This document shows, piece by piece, positions 59,001 to 64,000 of a DNA stretch of 64,000 nt (positions are counted from its first letter, which is position 1; each line of letters opens with the position of its first letter). The position numbers and the translations under genes are program-made. Source of the stretch: Symsagittifera roscoffensis (Eukaryota; Xenacoelomorpha; Acoela; Convolutidae). The stretch lies in NCBI RefSeq assembly GCF_963678635.1, contig NC_087062.1, positions 16,853,789 through 16,917,788 on the forward strand. Direction: 5' to 3'. The notes beneath the pieces are model-generated. The model saw only the letters and a program-made list of their open reading frames with translations, did not search any database and was not told the origin of the DNA.

Positions 59001-61826
59001 TTTCTCTCAGCTTATCCTTAGAATATTCATCGGAGCAATGCCAAAATGAAAAGAGTTTTGTCCAAATCAGCATCTATTTCATAAAAACTAAAAGCCTACT
59101 GTCGCTACTTTGCAGCAATTGTTTCATCTAAATTTGAATTCAAGCTAAATGTAGTTTTAAACCATTAATGAACAACACATGAGTTTTGCGGATAATAATC
59201 AATTATAATGGATTATCGTTGTCAGTATCTACAAAATTCAACAAAAATTGATTATAATTGCTCAGAAATGGATTCTAATCAGACGCGGATTTAGGGGGGA
59301 GGAGGGGCGGACGCCCCCTCCCTTCTCAAGGATTTTTTTTTGGCTCAGAAAATGTTTATATTGTTTTCAATTTGTTGTTTCGCAGTTTTTTCACAAATGT
59401 TTTTTCATTTTCTCATTTTTGTTTGATCTTTTTTTCCCAGTTTAGTAACATAAGTAACGGAGTATTTGTGCTCAGGAGGGTTTTTTTCTTCAGACAAATT
59501 TTGACTTTTAACCTAGCAATTTTTGAAGGAGTTTTTTATATCACCCTGGTTGAGCACAAAAAGTGAAAAATTGAAAAAAAAACAGCAATCGCCATCGATG
59601 AATTATCGATGTTCATTGTCACAATAGAAAATTTTACCCAAAAAATTATTGGCTAATTTTCAGGGATTCAACAGCAATAAAAAAACCTGTAATTATGAGC
59701 AAAACTAGTGATCTAACAGGGGTTCTACCGCGCAACCATCAGCTTGTTATACATGTATGCTACCTCTGTGACATCAAACCTATTAGATACTGAAGTCAAA
59801 GAGATTATCAACTCTCATTCGAAAGCTACTAAAATGAGGTCCTAGAACTTCTAGAACTTTTAAAGCTGCTAGAACTTTTAGTGCTTTGCGTGAACTCAAT
59901 AAGGTCGATCTAAAAAAAAAACAGGTCGACCAAATTTTCGATTTTTTTTTTGGAATATCCGCCCCCCCCCCCCCTCGACAAAATTGGAAATCTGCCCCTG
60001 ATTATAATCTTACTTTTCGTCAAAAAGTTAACAATAATTTTAATTGCTTATTAATAATAAGAATTGATTAATTTTTTTCCGTTAATTATTCTATGAGTTT
60101 GCAGTATGAAGACAATGCAACATACTCAAAATTTAACGTTGCTTTTGCCTTGATATAATTGACATCAGAAAAAACATCAGAAGAATTTTTTTTTTGATCT
60201 TTTTTTTCGACTTTAGTAACATAAGTAACGAATATTTGTGCTCGGGTGGTTTTTTTTCTTCAGACAAATTTCGACTTTCTACCAAGCAATTTTTGACGGA
60301 TATTTTTGTATAGCCCGGGTTGAGCTCAAAAAGTTAAAAAGTGAAAAAAAACCAGCGATCGCCATCGACGAATAATCGATGTTCATTGCCACAATAGAAA
60401 ATTTTATCAAAATTTTTTTGCTAATTTGGCTAATTTTCAGCGATTAAACAGCGATAAAAAAACTATGATTACGAGCAAAACTAGTGATCTAACAAGGGTT
60501 CTACCCCGCAAATATCAGCTTGTTACACATGTATGCTACCTGTGCGCCTATTATAAAGCCTATTAAAAAGTTTCAGCGCTAATTTCCACTGAATCATTAC
60601 TGAATCAAAAAGTTCCACTGAATCATTACTGAAATAGCTCTGAAATATCGCAGGTTTGGCTATGCAAAAAACTCTGAACTATACATGAAACCGCGCTAGA
60701 AAGTAGCGATCACTGGGATATTACAGAAAAAGCAATAATTAACGGTGGGACTTCAACATGGGCATTCAAAAAGTATTGTTGTTTGGACCTTAAATCTAAA
60801 AAAATATATAGTTCACATCTGCTCATTTTCGTAAAGTTATGGGGGTTTGAAGATTGCCATTTCGGAAAATTTTGGACAATTGACGCGCGATATCTTTCGC
60901 GCTATTAACGCGTAAGCGGAGGTTCCACCTATTCACCTAGCAATGTGCATTTATACTTTGGGCTAATCAGCAGTCTTAAAAATCGTTTCAACTTGATTGA
61001 AGGAAGCTTATTTGCCGTATTTGATTTGTTACTAGGAGCCAAATCTGTCACTGTGTACTTTACATGGCGTGTGGGAAGATGATTTTTACAAAAAATCTAA
61101 AATATGCAAAAAACATGTTGTTTTATATTATTACATGTAATTTTCAAGTTATTACTGCTCCATAGACCTTAAAATGTTTGTAGTAACATTCAGGGCTTCG
61201 CCCTGATACGACCAGTCTTGTTTAATATTTACTTTCTCCAAACCAATTTTATTACTTCCCTCAATCTATTTTCATTTTACCCCCTCTCTCGTGCATTTAC
61301 CCCCTTCATTTTTACCGGGTTGGGGGGATAAACTTGAGAAACACTGATTTAGGTGAAAACAAGACGGTAACAGCAGTTGCTGACGAAGAACCACTAGCTA
61401 CTACACGAGATCCAGCTGTCACACAAGCTGCATCAGAAGATGGCGAGGATAAAACAACTGGGTAAAATTAATTCCACAACTTTTTGCCGCTTTAGTTTCA
61501 GCACGGCTTGATACACTTTCGGCTTGACAAGAGGAGAATTTGGACTGATTTTGTAATTTTCAAATGACGAGTTTTGTACGAAAAAAGCTTTTTTTTGTAG
61601 TTTTAAGCCTAATTAATTGATATCAAAAATTAGTTTGTAAGTGCTGATCTAGAGAAAAGCTTTGTTTCGTTCTTTTAATCATATTTTTTTTCGTGTACCG
61701 AAACTTCAAGTTAGTTGATTGTTGTTGTGTTTCAGAGTGGTGGTTCTTGCGAGTGTGGCAGCAGGCGTGGTGGTGGCAGTCATGGCCATAGGGGGGATGT
61801 GCATTTGGATCTGTCTCTGTCTCTGA
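53097..61826 (+). CDS. CAP gene 2: membrane-anchored CAP-domain protein with Thr/Pro repeat stalk
   Basis: Six exons keep a single open frame: 53097-53197, 53870-53959, 54345-54511, 58013-58487, 61353-61461 and 61736-61826 (TGA at 61824-61826). They give 343 residues, lacking only the start. Exon 1 carries VHNLHRNNAGLTPLAW. Exon 2 carries the tetrad His (MVHSS). Exon 3 carries GENLYY, Glu in WYKEI and His in GHFTQ. Exon 4 carries MMWSTTTEIGCG and the domain end, then ten 8-residue TD(H/P)PTTT(A/V/P) repeats. Exon 5 adds an acidic, Thr-containing stalk. Exon 6 is a Val/Ala/Ile-rich helix ending in Cys-rich ICLCL, as in a type I anchor with almost no cytoplasmic tail. Phases 1-1-0 within the domain equal those of CAP gene 1. 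The upstream signal-peptide exon was not found. A likely role is a cell-surface CAP protein on a mucin-like stalk; the function is not inferable. Confidence 0.9.
54030..54125 (-). repeat. Fragment of the hAT-like repeat family
   Basis: Landmarks CAGGGATTTGACCCCCTGCC, GACCCAAGGGTCCC and AAGTTTTCTAAAGG match the interior of 54708-55136 in reverse. Confidence 0.6.
54708..55136 (+). mobile_element. hAT-like MITE, 429 bp
   Basis: Ends CAGGGGCGGATCTAGG and CCTAAATCCGCCCCTG are inverted repeats with one mismatch, typical of hAT non-autonomous elements. I see no clean 8-bp target duplication. Fragments occur at 44272-44545 and 54030-54125, and a related element spans 59279-59998. Confidence 0.7.
55577..55820 (+). 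other. C-rich island with an 80-codon open frame (possible exon)
   Basis: After a TTTTTCAG acceptor, a plus frame from 55578 runs 80 codons to TGA at 55818. It is His/Pro/Ser/Tyr-rich (SAYDHGHAHNH, SPPQYPHYTPTSP) and has much higher GC than its surroundings. Its phase does not fit the CAP gene 2 exon at 54345-54511. The minus strand is also open here (98 codons). It may be an exon of another gene, a retrocopy remnant or simple C-rich sequence. Confidence 0.3.
56628..57245 (-). CDS. Possible terminal exon of an unidentified antisense gene
   Basis: A 205-codon frame on the minus strand, the longest in the window, with balanced composition and near 50% GC in an AT-rich intron. There is no ATG in frame; the apparent first codon is TTG. 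It is therefore more likely an exon entered at an acceptor (CCAGGCAG near 57216-57225) than a complete gene. The peptide is Ser/Arg/Lys-rich in its second half (SLSSLARASGRHRK, CGSPVRHSVKEVEES), like a cytoplasmic tail, and ends SPEDIVFKA. I recognise no domain. Upstream exons would lie to the right on the minus strand; none is convincing. It would be nested in an intron of CAP gene 2. Confidence 0.5.
   Translation of the reverse strand: MSCRDQAVSPNCSPRIISTTSRASCFPPQTLKIPVKSQQITLLFYSPSACLNESQNSFAILPAKDSLVLGNDASVTLNDNGAITYSGRFRPHSTGPSGFVRRQHRLLFNRDRTKIPEETDDKQSQTSLSSLARASGRHRKAQARCGSPVRHSVKEVEESAPTLSKPNVELSPTPNRRFICRNIESFAQQAASPKYSSPEDIVFKA
58242..58481 (+). repeat. 24-nt coding minisatellite: Thr/Pro stalk of CAP gene 2
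   Basis: Ten in-frame 24-nt units code for TDPPTTTP, TDHPTTTA and close variants. Units differ mainly at the His/Pro codon (CAC or CCC). The later units alternate regularly, giving a 48-nt higher-order repeat. Near-perfect third codon positions point to recent expansion by slippage or unequal exchange. The dense Thr-Thr-Thr next to Pro is typical of O-glycosylated stalks. Because 24 is divisible by three, other frames stay open here too, including a 142-codon antisense frame that I do not treat as a gene. Confidence 0.9.
59279..59998 (+). mobile_element. hAT-like element carrying nested repeats
   Basis: Left end CAGACGCGGATTTAGGGGGG; right end AAATCTGCCCCTG. Flanks ATTCTAAT and ATTATAAT differ at one base, fitting an 8-bp target duplication. 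The interior is largely the family A + G composite. Confidence 0.55.
59422..59780 (+). repeat. Family A fragment joined to family G, copy 1
   Basis: Starts TTTGATCTTTTTTTCC, passes the family A landmark GTGCTCAGGAGGG, switches at GGTTGAGCACAAAAAG to family G (ATCGCCATCGATGAATTATC) and ends near CATGTATGCTACCT. It recurs at 60197-60545. Confidence 0.75.
60197..60545 (+). repeat. Family A fragment joined to family G, copy 2
   Basis: Diverged direct repeat of 59422-59780. The junction here reads CCCGGGTTGAGC, close to the MITE end CCCGGGTTGACC at 14562. Confidence 0.75.
60757..61223 (+). repeat. Family A element, 5'-truncated
   Basis: Keeps the ACGCGCGATATCTTTCGCGC core and the end CAGGGCTTCGCCCTG with CCAGTCTTGTTT. 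The usual start is missing and about 45 extra bases follow GCGGAGG. Confidence 0.8.
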
Positions 61827-61881
61827 TGTCGGGCGACTAACCCAAAAACTCACCCTCACACTCTCACTCAAAACACTTTGC

Positions 61882-61887
61882 ATTAAA
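61882..61887 (+). terminator. Candidate polyadenylation signal of CAP gene 2
   Basis: ATTAAA, a common variant hexamer, lies 56 bases after the TGA of the membrane exon. A second ATTAAA follows at 61911. No transcript end is visible, so which one is used is unknown. Confidence 0.4.
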
Positions 61888-63014
61888 TAGAAATCACAAT
61901 TTACGGTGGCATTAAAATATAATTTAGACAAGTTTGCTGATTAAACTGCAATTAGTGTTTATATGAAACTTTTCTAGACTCCATAGCAGCAGAATGTTTA
62001 AAAACATTAGGCAAGAGGATTCAAATTTGCTCGCCTCATGTGTTGACCTGACCGCCCAAACGCCGTCTTTTTTAGAATTTTTTGGTAGAACTTTGTCCGC
62101 CCGAAGACGACGCTCGGCCATCTCAGCGTATTAAACAAAAGCAATACCAGAGTAACCATTGGCCCTGATTTAGCGGGATGGCACTTAAAATGAAATATGG
62201 CTCACAGTAATCTATTTTTCACAGGAAAACATTGAAACTAATTAGCGGGGTGAAGATGTAGCGCTAATAATAGCTCCTGTTGATCAGTTGATATTTCTCG
62301 CTCATGCACGACTTTCTGCACAGTTCAACCGAACCAATGTTCAGGTAATTAGTTGAGCCTGCCCTGAAAGTATCCTACTCATGGACTAATCTGGAGATTT
62401 TTTTAAAAAAAAATTTATTAAAAAATGTTTTATGGCAGATGGACGTGACAGGATGTTATTGGAAAAACAAACAATTTAACCCGGGCTACCTGTCCGTGGG
62501 AGTTCATCCCTGAGCCAGGCCTTGCCAAGGGAAAAACCATGTCAAAGTCTTGCAGGGATTGCCCTGGGCTTCCTGGAGCAGTCTTAGAGTCCGAGCCTGG
62601 ATTTCAATGTTTTTAGATGATTTTTCAAAATTGCACTACCTCTGACTCATTTTAGTTTTTGGCTCTTTCGGTGAAAAAATGAGCCTGGGTTACGTTGTAT
62701 GCCAAACACTTAATATTTTTGATTGTAATTTTTTTCTGAAACTGTTTTTGTGAGCATAAAAATGGCCTTGCGGCGACTAAAAACTAACAATAACTTTGTA
62801 AATCATTGCTGATTTCCTGGATTTCCTGAAAGGCTACCTAGCAGGTGTCCAGTCCTAGTTTTCAAAGATCTGAAGCATGTCTGTTTTCAGCCAGCACATA
62901 CCTGCATTAGACCCGCATCAGTTGTGCTAACTGAAGATATGCTCACACATGCAGGATACATGATCATACCCGATCTGAACGTCCTCACACCTGCAGGATA
63001 CATAATCAAGCAAT

Positions 63015-63345
63015 GTGGGCGGGGAGAAGAGCCTAGAAAAGAGGGGGTGAGCGCAAACTAGAAAAAAAGGGGAAGAAAAGTGCATACTACAAAAGAGGAG
63101 GAGAGAGCAAGGAATAGAAAAGCATAGAAAAGGGGGAGGAAAAGAGCCTGAAAAAGAGAGGAGGACAAGAGCTAACAAGAAAAGGGGAGGTAAAAGCAAG
63201 GGTAGAAAAGCATAGAAACTAGTAGAGGAAAAAGGAAAACTAGAAAAGGTGAGGAAAACATCAAAGTTGAGGAAAAACCTAGAAAGGGAAAGGAAAAGAG
63301 CCTAGAAAGCAGGGCAGGAAAAGAACAAAAAAATAGAACTAGACG
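63015..63345. repeat. GA-rich degenerate minisatellite
   Basis: Irregular repeats of GAGCCTAGAAAAGAGGG-like units of about 20-30 bases, strongly purine-rich on the plus strand. Confidence 0.75.
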
Positions 63346-63359
63346 AAATATATGTTTTT

Positions 63360-63606
63360 GTTCCGACTTTCGATACGAAAATAACGGAATATTTGTGCTC
63401 GGGGTGGGTTTTTTTAGACAAATTTCGAATTTTCAAATAGCCATTTTATATCATTCAAAAGATACTGTTGTCCTGAGCTTTAATTTGAAAAGATATTTCA
63501 CCTGTGATCATTTTTCGTAAACTTATGAGGGTTTAGAGATTGCCATTTTAGCCAATTTCGGACGATTAACGCGGGATATATTTCGCGCTATTATTGCGTA
63601 AGCGGA
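63360..63606 (+). repeat. Family A fragment, left arm of an inverted pair
   Basis: Starts GTTCCGACTTTCGATACG and stops after GCGTAAGCGGAG, where the reverse-strand copy begins. Confidence 0.85.
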
Positions 63607-64000
63607 GATTTTGTAAAATTTGAAATTTTTTCTTTAAAAATCATCCCACACACGCCATATAGAGTACAAACAAAACAGATTTTGTTCCTATTACCTAATC
63701 AATTATGACATATAGGCTTCCTTGAATCAATCTGGAACAATTTCTAATACGGATTAAATCTCGCTTACGCGTTAATAGCGCGAAATATATCGCGCGTTAA
63801 TTGTCCCAAATTGGCATCTTTAAACCCAAAAAACTTTACGAAAAATGATCACAGGTGAATTATTTTTTCAATTTTAAGCTCACGACAACAATACCATTTG
63901 TATGAAAAAAATTCTGTCAAAAAAATGGCTAGTTAAAAAGTCGAAATTTATCTGAAGAAAAAAAACCACCCCCGAGCACAAATGTTCCGTTACTTTCCTA
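63607..64000 (-). repeat. Family A fragment, right arm, cut by window end
   Basis: Reverse complement of family A from CCACACACGCCATAT to CCCCGAGCACAAATGTTCCG. The window ends a few bases before the expected terminus. Confidence 0.85.

Larger units (their letters stand above)
58488..61352. other. Intron 4 of CAP gene 2
   Basis: A phase 1 intron. It is filled with a related hAT-like element (59279-59998), two direct copies of a family A + family G composite (59422-59780 and 60197-60545) and a family A copy (60757-61223). Additional stalk exons are possible but none is seen. Confidence 0.6.
61827..64000. other. Sequence downstream of CAP gene 2
   Basis: 3' UTR followed by intergenic DNA. It contains a short direct repeat near 62941-63005 (CACATGCAGGATACAT and CACCTGCAGGATACAT), a GA-rich minisatellite (63015-63345) and an inverted family A pair cut by the window end. 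A minus-strand frame at 61924-62121 starts with a good ATG context but is not recognisable. Confidence 0.5.

Noticed and set aside
61623-61931. 102-codon minus frame opposite the membrane exon
   Set aside because: Shadow of the TM exon and 3' UTR; composition is the complement of the Val/Ala-rich helix.

Overview
This is an AT-rich, intron-rich and transposon-rich piece of an animal nuclear genome. The evidence for that is spliced CAP-domain genes with small exons and large introns, a degenerate Bel/Pao LTR retrotransposon, several MITE families, a tRNA-headed SINE-like segment and microsatellites. I see no bacterial operon, rRNA or complete tRNA. A 200-base run of N (6264-6463) marks an assembly gap. 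I cannot name the species; a marine invertebrate is a guess only.

The only genes I can assemble with confidence are two same-strand paralogues of the CAP superfamily (CRISP/antigen 5/PR-1, closest in motif to GAPR-1/GLIPR2). They lie at the two ends: CAP gene 1 at about 2.3-12.6 kb and CAP gene 2 at about 53.1-61.8 kb. Four matching CAP exons share the same splice phases in both, and both keep the His-Glu-Glu-His tetrad. Gene 2 continues into a mucin-like stalk built from a perfect-frame 24-nt repeat, then a transmembrane exon and stop. Gene 1 has a shorter Thr-rich stalk, and I find no equivalent membrane exon. Gene 1 also has two alternative copies of its first CAP exon. First exons with a signal peptide are not visible for either gene.

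Between the genes lies a direct tandem duplication of about 13.8 kb: unit 1 is 15494-29268 and unit 2 is 29269-43082, nearly identical by eye. Each unit holds a decayed Bel/Pao element (zinc-knuckle, RT-end, RNase H and integrase remnants). Each also contains an older, more diverged internal duplication carrying a second integrase remnant, several copies of a dispersed repeat called here family A, and a GC-richer block of degenerate repeats. The left edge of the duplication falls exactly on the TA that flanks a MITE.

The rest (1-2.3 kb, the long introns, 43.1-53.1 kb and 61.8-64 kb) is mostly repeat-derived: foldback elements with long inverted arms, hAT-like and TA- or TTAA-flanked MITEs, minisatellites and clusters of AATCGATTATAA-type motifs. 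A possible antisense exon (56.6-57.2 kb) sits inside an intron of CAP gene 2. Nearly all other short open frames look like chance frames in AT-rich or repeat DNA.
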